A DNA stretch of 64,000 bases from Pseudogemmatithrix spongiicola (GTDB lineage Bacteria; Gemmatimonadota; Gemmatimonadetes; Gemmatimonadales; Gemmatimonadaceae): the NCBI RefSeq assembly GCF_030623445.1, contig NZ_CP130613.1, positions 2,852,001 through 2,916,000 of the forward strand, read 5' to 3'. The notes below the pieces were generated by a model, which saw only the letters and a program-made list of their open reading frames with translations, did not search any database and was not told the origin of the DNA. Of the stretch, positions 37,779 to 46,564 are shown piece after piece. Numbering within the stretch: the stretch's first letter is position 1; the number at the start of each line of letters is the position of its first letter. Both the position numbers and the translations under genes were made by a program.

Positions 37779-38402
37779 GTGCCTGCACGCACTCCCGCCC
37801 CTGCTCCGGTCTTCATCGCCGGTCGGCTTTGGCTCGATTTCGTCAACACCGCCGACGCCCGACTCGGCCAGCGTGTGGACCTGCTGGCGACGTTCTCGGC
37901 ATTCGTCGACTGGCTCGCGGCCGCGCAGGTCATCGACGCCGAACGCGCCGCGACCCTGCGACGTCGCGCGGTCGAGCAACCCAGCGGTGCCGCCGCCGCG
38001 CTCGTCGAGGCACAGCGTATCCGTACGCTGCTCCGGCAGCTCGCCGAGCAGGGCCGTGACGCCCGCGGCGCCGTGCAGCGCGCGCACGTCGTCGAGGAGA
38101 TCAACCGGGTCTTGGGGCGTTCCGTCGGCACGCGACGCGTCGACGCGATGCCCGACGGCGGCTATGTGCGCAGCTTCGTGCCCGTGGGCGATGCCTTCGG
38201 CGGCCTGGTGATTCCCGTCGTCGAGAGCGCCGTCGACTCACTCGTCCGCGGCGAACTCGGCAAGATCCGCGGCTGCGCCGACCGCCGGTGCCCGCGCCAC
38301 TTCGCCGACGACACCAAGAGCGGCACGCGGCGCTGGTGCGACATGAAGACCTGCGGCAACCGCGCGAAAGCAAAACGGCACCGCCAGAAGGCGGTGCCGT
38401 GA
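37779..38402 (+). CDS. ABATE/CGNR zinc-finger regulator
   Basis: A 207-residue protein starting at the GTG at 37779. The N-terminal ABATE (DUF1470) domain starts at GRLWLDFVNTADARLGQRVD. The C-terminal CGNR zinc finger is CADRRCPRHFADDTKSG followed by WCDMKTCGNRAKAKRHRQ, with four Cys ligands. It is presumed a DNA-binding regulator sensing a small molecule. The last eight codons form a strong hairpin that appears to be the terminator of the convergent sigma-factor gene. Confidence 0.88.
   Translation: MPARTPAPAPVFIAGRLWLDFVNTADARLGQRVDLLATFSAFVDWLAAAQVIDAERAATLRRRAVEQPSGAAAALVEAQRIRTLLRQLAEQGRDARGAVQRAHVVEEINRVLGRSVGTRRVDAMPDGGYVRSFVPVGDAFGGLVIPVVESAVDSLVRGELGKIRGCADRRCPRHFADDTKSGTRRWCDMKTCGNRAKAKRHRQKAVP
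38366..38400 (-). terminator. Intrinsic terminator of the sigma-factor gene, inside the convergent CGNR gene
   Basis: An 11-bp perfect stem (38375-38385 with 38390-38400) and a 4-nt loop. On the minus strand it is followed by TTTTGCTTTC. It lies 22 bp downstream of the sigma-factor stop codon and uses the last codons of the opposing CGNR gene as one arm. Confidence 0.75.
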
Positions 38403-38422
38403 GGTCGCACGGCTATTGACCG

Positions 38423-39028
38423 TTACGCCTTGATGTAGCCCATCTCGGTCGCGTAGCCGCGGAGCTTCTCCTGCAGCAGGCGCCGGCCGCGGAACAGGCG
38501 GCTCTTGATCGTTCCTTCCGGGACGCCGAGCGCCTGGGCGATCTCGCCGTAGCGCAGGCCGTGCAAGTCGCTCATCACCACCGCCGCACGATACTCCTCC
38601 GGCAGGCCGTGGATGGCATCGACGATTTCCTGGTCGATGAATGAATCGTAGAACGTGCCTTCCGGATCGACGTCGCCGACCGCCTCGAACACCTCGCGGC
38701 CATCTTCGTCCTCGAGCGGCTGCACCTCGCGCGCGTCGATGCGACGCTTGCGGCTCACGAACGCGTGGTAGAGGATGGTGAACAGCCACGCGCGGATGTT
38801 GGTGCCGAGCCGGTACTGCTCCCAGCGTTGGAACGCGCGGAGCAGCGTGTCGGAGACGAGGTCTTCGGCCTCGTCGCGCACGCGCGTCAGCTTGAGCGCG
38901 AAGGAATACAGCGCGTCGAGCTGCGCCATCGCCTCCGCGTCGAAGCGCGCACGCCGATCGGCGCGCTCGCGCTCCGCGGCCCGATCATCCATCCCGAAGA
39001 TGCCATACCCTGCTGCCATCGACGCCAT
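38423..39028 (-). CDS. RNA polymerase sigma factor, ECF/sigma-70 family
   Basis: A 201-residue sigma factor starting at the ATG at 39028, preceded by GGAGG. Region 2 (about 30-100) includes LYSFALKLTRVRDEAEDLVS and TNIRAWLFTILYHAF. Region 4 (about 130-190) includes LPEEYRAAVVMSDLHGLRYG, EIAQALGVPEGTIKSRLFRG. The acidic linker between them is short. No anti-sigma gene is adjacent; the nearest co-directional gene is TetR, 23 bp upstream. Confidence 0.9.
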   Translation of the reverse strand: MASMAAGYGIFGMDDRAAERERADRRARFDAEAMAQLDALYSFALKLTRVRDEAEDLVSDTLLRAFQRWEQYRLGTNIRAWLFTILYHAFVSRKRRIDAREVQPLEDEDGREVFEAVGDVDPEGTFYDSFIDQEIVDAIHGLPEEYRAAVVMSDLHGLRYGEIAQALGVPEGTIKSRLFRGRRLLQEKLRGYATEMGYIKA

Positions 39029-39051
39029 CGTTCCCTCCGGAACTGTGCGAT

Positions 39052-39648
39052 CTACGCTGCGGTCGTCTTCTTCACGTGGCCGGCCACGAACCGCTTGAGG
39101 TCCGTCGCCACGCCGTGCATCAGGCTCACGTCCCGCTTCATCCGCGCCATCGTCGTCGCGCCCTCGAGGGTCGCGACGATGAACCGCGCCAGACGCATCG
39201 GGTCCGCGTCATCCTCCAACCGATCCTTGACCTGGCCCAAGAGGCCCGCGATCTCGTCCGTCCACGAGCGGAACACGCGCGCGATCCGCACACGGAAGCC
39301 CTCGTCCATCGCCGCCATCTCGGTCGCCAGGGCGCCGAACGGGGACGCCGAGCGCCCCCCGCGCTCGGCCTGCAACGCGACGACCGAATCGATGAACACG
39401 TGGAGGCGTTCAATCGGGTCGAGCGTCGGTTCACGCAGGATGGCGAGGCCCCGCTCCGCGAGGACGTCGAACTGCCGCGCCAGTACTTCGTGGCCAAGCG
39501 ACTCCTTGGACTTGAAGTAGTGGTAGAAGTGCGACTTGCCGCTGAGGCCGGCTCGCGCGATGACGTCATCCACTGACGTCTGCACGAAGCCCTTCTCGGC
39601 GATCAGTTCCGCCGCGGCATCGAGGATTTGCATGCGCTTCTGGGTCAC
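39052..39648 (-). CDS. TetR/AcrR family transcriptional regulator
   Basis: A 198-residue repressor-type protein starting at the GTG at 39648. The N-terminal HTH (residues about 5-50) reads ILDAAAELIAEKGFVQTSVD, DVIARAGLSGKSHFYHYFKS. The C-terminal ligand-binding domain resembles the TetR_C_LfrR/YcdC type (helical, LEGATTMARMKRD). A perfect 7-bp inverted repeat 10 bp upstream of its start is a likely autoregulatory operator. It is transcribed ahead of the sigma-factor gene. Confidence 0.9.
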   Translation of the reverse strand: MTQKRMQILDAAAELIAEKGFVQTSVDDVIARAGLSGKSHFYHYFKSKESLGHEVLARQFDVLAERGLAILREPTLDPIERLHVFIDSVVALQAERGGRSASPFGALATEMAAMDEGFRVRIARVFRSWTDEIAGLLGQVKDRLEDDADPMRLARFIVATLEGATTMARMKRDVSLMHGVATDLKRFVAGHVKKTTAA

Positions 39649-39658
39649 GGCGGTAAAC

Positions 39659-39678
39659 TTAGGACCAACTAGTCCTAA
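39659..39678. promoter_or_regulatory. Candidate TetR operator
   Basis: TTAGGAC-CAACTA-GTCCTAA: perfect 7-bp arms around a 6-bp spacer, 10 bp from the tetR start, in an A+T-rich stretch that must hold its promoter. A second inverted repeat, CTAGTAC (39782-39788) and GTACTAG (39807-39813), lies further upstream. Confidence 0.55.
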
Positions 39679-39813
39679 TCCAATAGAACTTAGGAAATAT
39701 CTTATAAATCGTTGTTGTATAAGAACTTATAAACTGGACAGAGAGTTGGACTGGCTTGTGAAAGTGCAATAATTGGAATCTCTAGTACCGCGGTTCCGTA
39801 CCGAGAGTACTAG

Positions 39814-41169
<1,356 letters not shown>

Positions 41170-41195
41170 CTCCTCACCTTCGAGACACGGTTGCT

Positions 41196-41246
41196 CCGTG
41201 GCGAGGTCGTTGCATTTCCTTCTTTTGCTGCGTGCCTTCGTGGTGA
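41196..41246. repeat. Right arm of the palindromic repeat
   Basis: Continuation of the palindrome beyond the IS110 element, from CCGTGGCGAGG to CGTGCCTTCGTGGTGA (41231-41246). The last 16 bases are the perfect reverse complement of 39833-39848. It ends 6 bp before the stop codon of the DEAH helicase gene. Confidence 0.75.
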
Positions 41247-41252
41247 AAGCAG

Positions 41253-43913
41253 TTATCGCTTCCGCCGCCCACCCTTCGGATACGGCGGCCGAGGCCCACG
41301 CCGCTCGTCTCGTCGGTCATCGCGTCGCCCATCGCGCCGCTGCGGCCGACGCTCGGCCTCGCCGCGCATCCACGGCCGCGCCAACTCCTCCTGCGCCGCC
41401 TCGAGCGAATCGGCCTTGATCGTCCCGCGCTGCCCACGCCCCACGGCGAAGCGCAGCGGCCGATCCAACACCGGCAACTCTTCTGCCACCATCGTGCGCG
41501 CCAGCTTCTCCGGAATGTGCAGCCGCGCCACGCCGCGCGGCCCTTCCGGCGTCTCTTCCACTTCGTAGTGCAGCGAGACCTCGCGGTCGCGGATCGTCAC
41601 GTGCGACGGCAGGCGCATCAGCCGCCCGCGCTCCGCCGCCGGAATCCACTCATCCGGATCGAACACCAGCTTCGCCGCGCGAAACTCCGCCATCGAGTTC
41701 ACGCCAGCCAGCTGCCGCTCATACCAGGCCGCAAGCTCCGCCTGCGAGATGCGCGGCATCGCGCCACCGCTGCGGCGCCACGCCTCCCGCACCTCTGCAA
41801 TGCGCGGCTGGTTCTGCGGCATGCTCGCATGCCGGGCCTCGCCGCGTGCCAAGGCCTCGGCGAGCACGCGTCGCGCCTCGGCTTCCTTGCCCGGCGGGAA
41901 ATCCGCGATCGCTTCGCGCTCCCGCTCCAACTCGAAGCCGAAGTACTCCAGCCGCCGCTCCAGCGCAAACGGGCGATCCCGCTGCTGCGGATCGTACACC
42001 AACTGCGGCGAGTGCCCCGTCGCGTACTTGCGGATCAGGTCGCGTCCGAGCTGCGTGCCCTCGATCCCCGCCCGCGCCACACCGAACTTGTCGGCGAAGT
42101 ACCGCAGCGTGCCCGCGACCGGCCCCCAACTGCCGCAGACGCTCGTCTTGGACACCCGCGCCTCGTCGCCGTTCACCGTCTGCTCGTCGATCACCAGCGA
42201 GAACGGCATGATGCGCGCCAACAGCTCGACCCACTCCTTCTCGATCGCCTGTGTCGCCATCGGCATGCGCTCCGGCAACGGCAAGCGCACGGAGCGATAG
42301 ATGCTCGCCAGCGCGAGGGCCGCGTCTTCCACGGCCTTCACGAGCACCCCGCGGCCCTCCGCCCAGCGTTCGATGCTCGCATCGAACAGCTGCCGCGGCA
42401 GTCCGTACACCTCGCCGAGGTACCCGCACTTGGCGAAGGCCTCGGCGTACACGTTGTACGTCGTCAGGTGATCGCTGCCCGGCACGATGAGCCCCGCGAG
42501 ATCCCGATCTTCGCGCGTCATCCGGTGCAGCGACTCGACGCTGGCCATCACCGCCACGTACGGCAGCAGCGTGTCGCTGCAGTGCACGAGCAGCTCGGCC
42601 CACGAGCGGTCCACGGGCAGCGCTTCGACCGCCTTGCCGTACTCCGTCAGGCGCCCGTTCTCGATGATGCCGCGCCGCGCCAGGAACTCCAGCGAGTTGC
42701 GGTAGCTCTGCTTGTCGAGCGGCACCGGCAGGTCGAGCTCGTCCGCACGCACGCCCAGCGCCGCGCAGGTCAGCGCCACGCGCTCCGAGTCACCCGCCAG
42801 CTGGAAATCCGGCGCCGTCGGCATAAGGCGATCGAAACGGATGTCGCGGTCGCTCAGGATGAACACGCGGCCGCCGGCGACCCGCCCATGCACGCGTCCC
42901 GCCATCTGCAGGATCTCGTTGGCGCCGAGGTGCAGCCGCGTCAGCACGTTGCGACCCTGCTCGACGACGTTCGCAAAGCGCGTGTCGTCGATGATCACCG
43001 TGTCGAGGCCCTGCACGTTCAGCGCGCTCTGGCCCGCGGCCGTCATCGCCAGCAGGAAGGGCTTCTCCACCTCGCCTTCCAGGAACGGCCGGATCACGCG
43101 GATCGGCTCGCCGCCGTGGTAGAACGCCACCTGCATCCGCGGATAGCGCGCCCCGACATCCGTCGCGACTTCCTCGACCGCGGCGCGCGTCGGCAGGAAC
43201 ACGCCGATGCCGCGCCGCTCCTTGATCGCCCGCGTGATGAAGCGGTCGTCGAGGAAGCTCGTCGGCTTCTTGCGCTCCACCTCGACGCGTGCGGCCTTCT
43301 GCGGGTCGAAGGCGCTCGACTCCACCACGGCCGCCGCATTCAGGTAGCGCTTGTAGAACGACGGATCCACCGTCGCCGAGAGCCAGATGAAGCGGCATCC
43401 CGTCCGCTTGCCCAGCGCGAGGCAGAGTTCCAACTCCGCACTGGTTTGGTGGATCTCATCCACGACCAACGTGTCGTGCGGCCGGATATCGCCGTCCTGG
43501 AACCAGCGCCGCGCGATGCCCGTGGTCACGATCACCACGTTCCATGTCGGCGTCTCGGGCGTCGCCTCGCGCTCGCGGTTCACCACACCCACGCGCAGCT
43601 CGTCGGTGCCCAGCAGCAGCTTGGCGATCGGCTTCACCGAGAGCGTCTTGCCCGTACCCGTCCCCGCGACGATGCCAAAGCCCTGTCGCGGCCGCGCTTC
43701 ACTCTCGGCGAGCTCCGCGGTGATGCGCGAGAGTTCCTCGCCGCGCGACTTCCACAGCACGGTTTCGATGTCGAGGCCGAACGCGAGTTCGATGGTCTCG
43801 CAGGCAGCGCGCGTCGGCGCGATGACGATGATCCGGCCGCGCGGACCGCCGGCGCGGAGAAACGCCTCGCGGTCCGGCGGCAGATACGCGTCGCGGACCG
43901 GGCGCTGTGGCAA
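41253..43913 (-). CDS. DEAH-box (HrpA/HrpB-like) superfamily 2 helicase
   Basis: An 886-residue helicase. Motif I is IVAGTGTGKTLSV (residues about 80-92), motif II VVDEIHQTSAE (a DEIH variant), motif III WLSATVDPSF, and motif VI QMAGRVHGR. A Q-rich N-terminal lead contains a separate segment (IIVIAPTRAACETIELAFG), an unusual order. C-terminal winged-helix/ratchet-like regions and an Arg-rich tail follow. It is more divergent than HrpB. The only candidate start is the TTG at 43913, because the neighbouring gene's stop lies just upstream. RNA or DNA unwinding is expected; the biological role is unknown. Confidence 0.8.
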   Translation of the reverse strand: MPQRPVRDAYLPPDREAFLRAGGPRGRIIVIAPTRAACETIELAFGLDIETVLWKSRGEELSRITAELAESEARPRQGFGIVAGTGTGKTLSVKPIAKLLLGTDELRVGVVNREREATPETPTWNVVIVTTGIARRWFQDGDIRPHDTLVVDEIHQTSAELELCLALGKRTGCRFIWLSATVDPSFYKRYLNAAAVVESSAFDPQKAARVEVERKKPTSFLDDRFITRAIKERRGIGVFLPTRAAVEEVATDVGARYPRMQVAFYHGGEPIRVIRPFLEGEVEKPFLLAMTAAGQSALNVQGLDTVIIDDTRFANVVEQGRNVLTRLHLGANEILQMAGRVHGRVAGGRVFILSDRDIRFDRLMPTAPDFQLAGDSERVALTCAALGVRADELDLPVPLDKQSYRNSLEFLARRGIIENGRLTEYGKAVEALPVDRSWAELLVHCSDTLLPYVAVMASVESLHRMTREDRDLAGLIVPGSDHLTTYNVYAEAFAKCGYLGEVYGLPRQLFDASIERWAEGRGVLVKAVEDAALALASIYRSVRLPLPERMPMATQAIEKEWVELLARIMPFSLVIDEQTVNGDEARVSKTSVCGSWGPVAGTLRYFADKFGVARAGIEGTQLGRDLIRKYATGHSPQLVYDPQQRDRPFALERRLEYFGFELEREREAIADFPPGKEAEARRVLAEALARGEARHASMPQNQPRIAEVREAWRRSGGAMPRISQAELAAWYERQLAGVNSMAEFRAAKLVFDPDEWIPAAERGRLMRLPSHVTIRDREVSLHYEVEETPEGPRGVARLHIPEKLARTMVAEELPVLDRPLRFAVGRGQRGTIKADSLEAAQEELARPWMRGEAERRPQRRDGRRDDRRDERRGPRPPYPKGGRRKR

Positions 43914-43921
43914 CGGCGCGT

Positions 43922-44320
43922 TTACGACGTGGGCTCCGGACGGCGCTCGGCCGGCGGCTTGGTCGTGTCCGGCGGCGTGCGCGGCGGCGTATTCCGCCCT
44001 CGCGCGGGCAGCGCCGCGCGCGAGGTCGTGTCACGCCGCGTCGGCCGCGGATTGCTGCGGAACCCCTTGGTCTCGAGTTCCCGCTCCGAGGGCCCGAAGA
44101 TCACCGTGCCGTTCGCCGGCTTCTGTCGCAGCGCGGTCTGGCAGTCGGTGGGCGCGGGCTGCTGCGCCGGCGAGACCCCATCCATCCAGATGCGGCACTT
44201 CCCCGCCGGCGGCATCAGGTGCGTCGGCACCACCGGCACCTGCGGCCGCGCCGTCCCCTGCGCACCGGCCATGGCCGGAAGCGCCGCCACGGCGGCCAGC
44301 AGGAAAAGGGATCGCAGCAT
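43922..44320 (-). CDS. Exported Pro/Thr/Arg-rich hypothetical protein
   Basis: A 132-residue protein starting at the ATG at 44320 with a signal peptide (MLRSLFLLAAVAALPAMAGA). The mature part has two Cys (GKCRIWMDGVSP, PTDCQTALRQKPANG), probably a disulfide, and a disordered Pro/Thr/Arg tail. The KCRIW...PTDC pattern recurs in small exported proteins of this bacterial group as far as I can judge, but no family name is known to me. It lies 8 bp upstream of the helicase start. Confidence 0.65.
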   Translation of the reverse strand: MLRSLFLLAAVAALPAMAGAQGTARPQVPVVPTHLMPPAGKCRIWMDGVSPAQQPAPTDCQTALRQKPANGTVIFGPSERELETKGFRSNPRPTRRDTTSRAALPARGRNTPPRTPPDTTKPPAERRPEPTS

Positions 44321-44396
44321 GAGGGCAATATCGTCGGTCTGGAAGGGAATTCTACCCGTCTCGTCCACGGACGTTCATTTCCGCCCCTCTGGACAC

Positions 44397-45479
44397 TCAG
44401 CGGTCGCCGAAGCTGATGCCGGTCCGCCGCGCCGTTTGCACGATGTCATGCGACGGATCCACGCGCCGCGGCTCCCGGATTGCCTCGCGGATCGGCACCG
44501 TCACGATATGCGGCGTCTGCAGGGCCACCATGTGGCCCCACTTCCCGTCCGCCACCGCCTGCGCCGCCGCGCCGCCAAACCGCGTCGCCAGCAACCGGTC
44601 ATACCCCGTCGGCATCCCGCCGCGCTGCAGGTGCCCCAGCACCATCGCGCGGCACTCCTTGCCCGTCTTCGCCTGGATCGCCTTCGCGAGATTGTGCGCG
44701 ACTCCGCCGATGCGCGGCGCCTGTCCCGGCAGCGAGTCGCCGATCAGCGACACATGCCCACCCTCGTCCTTCGCCCCCTCGGCGACCACGACGATCGCGA
44801 ACTTCCGCCCGCGACGGTCGCGCTCCATCACCGCCTCGCACACGTGTTCGAGCTTCCACGCGATCTCGGGGATCAGCACCACGTCCGCCGATCCCGCCAC
44901 ACCGGAATGCAGCGCGATGAACCCCGCCTCGCGCCCCATCACCTCGAGCACCAGCACGCGGTCATGCGACTCCGCCGTCGTCTGCAGCTTGTCGATCGCC
45001 TCGATCGCCGTCGCCACCGCCGTGTCGAAGCCGAAGGTCGTCACCGTACCCGCGACATCGTTGTCGATCGTCTTCGGTACGCCGACGATGCGCATGCCCT
45101 TGTCGACCAGCCGCTGCGCGATGGCCAGCGAGCCGTCGCCGCCGATCGAGATCAGCGCTTCGATGCCGAGGTTGCGCGCGTTCTCGAGGATCTCGTCGGA
45201 ACGGTCGATCTCCCGCCACGACCCATCCGCCTGCTGCACGGGGAAGCTGAAGGGATTGCCGCGATTCGTGGTCCGCAGGATCGTGCCGCCGAGGTGGCCG
45301 ATGCCGCGCACCGACTCGCGCGTGAGCGGGATGACCTCGTCCTCGCCGAGCAGGCCGGCGTAGCCGCGTTTGATGCCCATGACGCTCCAGCCGCGCTCGA
45401 GCGCCGAGAGCGTGGCCGCGCGGATGACGGCATTGAGTCCGGGGGCGTCGCCGCCGCCGGTGGAGATTGCGATGCGCAT
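44397..45479 (-). CDS. pfkA: 6-phosphofructokinase
   Basis: A 360-residue phosphofructokinase starting at the ATG at 45479, overlapping the upstream stop (TGATG). It has MRIAISTGGGDAPGLNAVIR, the nucleotide motif ISIGGDGSLAIA and the catalytic PKTIDNDVAGT. Fructose-6-phosphate contacts lie in EVMGREAGFIALHSG. Gly follows GGD, as in ATP-dependent enzymes, but Lys precedes TIDND, as in PPi-dependent ones. Such mixed members (group III/clade X) are usually ATP-dependent. It catalyses the committed step of glycolysis. Confidence 0.92.
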   Translation of the reverse strand: MRIAISTGGGDAPGLNAVIRAATLSALERGWSVMGIKRGYAGLLGEDEVIPLTRESVRGIGHLGGTILRTTNRGNPFSFPVQQADGSWREIDRSDEILENARNLGIEALISIGGDGSLAIAQRLVDKGMRIVGVPKTIDNDVAGTVTTFGFDTAVATAIEAIDKLQTTAESHDRVLVLEVMGREAGFIALHSGVAGSADVVLIPEIAWKLEHVCEAVMERDRRGRKFAIVVVAEGAKDEGGHVSLIGDSLPGQAPRIGGVAHNLAKAIQAKTGKECRAMVLGHLQRGGMPTGYDRLLATRFGGAAAQAVADGKWGHMVALQTPHIVTVPIREAIREPRRVDPSHDIVQTARRTGISFGDR

Positions 45480-45721
45480 CAGTCGGGAGTGAGCCGTTGG
45501 AGGAGAGTGAGCGCTTCCCCGGGCTGCAGGTGCCGCCCGAGTTCGTGCTTGGAGAACAGCAGCCGACCGTCCACGCTGAGCTCGAACCTCCCACCGCCCG
45601 TCGGCGTGAGCGTCACGGTCGCCTGAGGATACGCCTCGCGCAGCGTCGCCGCCAACGCCGCGGCCCGGGGCTGGTAGTTGCAGCCCACGCAGAGGGCGAT
45701 GTCGATCCAGCGGACGGGCAA
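45479..45721 (-). CDS. SelT/SelW/SelH (Rdx) family thioredoxin-like protein
   Basis: An 80-residue protein with the Rdx motif CVGCNYQPRA (CxxC near residues 11-14) and the C-terminal FELSVDGRLLFSKHELGRHL. It is the cysteine form of the eukaryotic SelW family and probably a thiol redox protein. The stop overlaps the start of pfkA, implying cotranslation. Confidence 0.87.
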   Translation of the reverse strand: MPVRWIDIALCVGCNYQPRAAALAATLREAYPQATVTLTPTGGGRFELSVDGRLLFSKHELGRHLQPGEALTLLQRLTPD

Positions 45722-45724
45722 CGG

Positions 45725-45973
45725 CTATCGCTGGTAGGGCACGCCCGTGACGTTCGCCATGCGATACACCGCCGTGTCGTGCTTCGCGATGATCGTGCGG
45801 AGTGAATCCACCGTCGCCTGCATCTCCGCCACCTGCATGCCGAGCGAATTCACGGCGTCCGTCATGTCCTGCATCAGCTGTTGCTCGGCGATGCGCTCCT
45901 CGGGGTCCTGATAGCAGGCGCCGAGCGCGAGGGCAGCGAGCAGCGCGAACGAGAGACGGCGAATGCGTGCCAC
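45725..45973 (-). CDS. Small coiled-coil lipoprotein, unknown function
   Basis: An 82-residue protein starting at the GTG at 45973. It has a signal with a lipobox LALGAC, then an acidic helix with heptad-like spacing (MQDMTDAVNSLGMQVAEMQA). It is probably an outer- or inner-membrane lipoprotein forming a short coiled coil. It lies 3 bp upstream of the SelW-like gene and is transcribed with it. Confidence 0.65.
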   Translation of the reverse strand: MARIRRLSFALLAALALGACYQDPEERIAEQQLMQDMTDAVNSLGMQVAEMQATVDSLRTIIAKHDTAVYRMANVTGVPYQR

Positions 45974-46053
45974 GGAGGCCTCCGCGATGATCCGGTAGTG
46001 GCGGCAGGGCGATGATGCCGCAGCGTGCCTGCAATCTACGCAGCTATGCTGCC

Positions 46054-46479
46054 ATGCGCCGCGCTTTCTCCCTCGTCGAACTCGTCGTCGTCTGCACTTT
46101 CGTGGCGCTCGCCGCCGGCGTCGCCCTGCCGCGCGGCAAGTACCTGCTCGACGGCCTGCGCCTGCGCCAAGCGGCGCACGAGGTGAGCGGCGCCGTCGCC
46201 CTCACACGCGTCGCGGCGATCCGGCGCGGCCACGTCGCCCGCCTCATCGTCGACCGTCCCGCCGGCACCATCCGCGTCGAGTCGGGTGGCGACACGTTGC
46301 TCATCCGCGCGCTGCGCGCCATGCACTACGTGCAGCTCCACGCCACGCGCGACACCGTCACCTTCGGCGCCAACGGACTCGGCGTCGGCATCGCGAACTC
46401 CACCATCGTCGTGCGCATCGGCGCGCGCGCCGAGACGGTGGTGGTCAGTCGCATGGGGCGCGCCCGGGTCAGTTACTAA
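46054..46479 (+). CDS. Orphan type II/IV pseudopilin-like protein (GspH/FimT)
   Basis: A 141-residue protein starting at the ATG at 46054. The N-terminus MRRAFSLVELVVVCTFVALA is a prepilin signal; the residue before the cleavage phenylalanine is Ala instead of the usual Gly, and the +5 Glu is present. The rest is a beta-rich GspH-like domain with a variable middle. No other secretion or pilus genes are nearby, so its machine is encoded elsewhere. Confidence 0.8.
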   Translation: MRRAFSLVELVVVCTFVALAAGVALPRGKYLLDGLRLRQAAHEVSGAVALTRVAAIRRGHVARLIVDRPAGTIRVESGGDTLLIRALRAMHYVQLHATRDTVTFGANGLGVGIANSTIVVRIGARAETVVVSRMGRARVSY

Positions 46480-46530
46480 GCAGCGAGACGCACGAGACGG
46501 AAGTGGCATCCTCCCACGCCGCATCCGCCC

Positions 46531-46560
46531 CTTACATCTCACATCTCACAGCTTACATCT
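46531..46560. repeat. Short ACATCT iteration in an intergenic gap
   Basis: Three ACATCT units (46534-46539, 46541-46546, 46555-46560) separated by 1 and 8 bases, in the 85-bp gap between the pseudopilin gene and rhlE, where the two genes converge. It resembles the pyrimidine-rich iteration in the dnaE2 insertion. No function seen. Confidence 0.35.
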
Positions 46561-46564
46561 GCCG

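Noticed and set aside
41517..45626. Very long plus-strand open frame (1369 codons) opposite the helicase and pfkA
   Set aside because: The minus strand holds clear helicase and PFK motifs; the plus frame has the His/Arg-rich composition typical of antisense frames.
46531..46560. Short repeats as a CRISPR array
   Set aside because: Only three 6-bp units, no uniform spacers and no cas genes.
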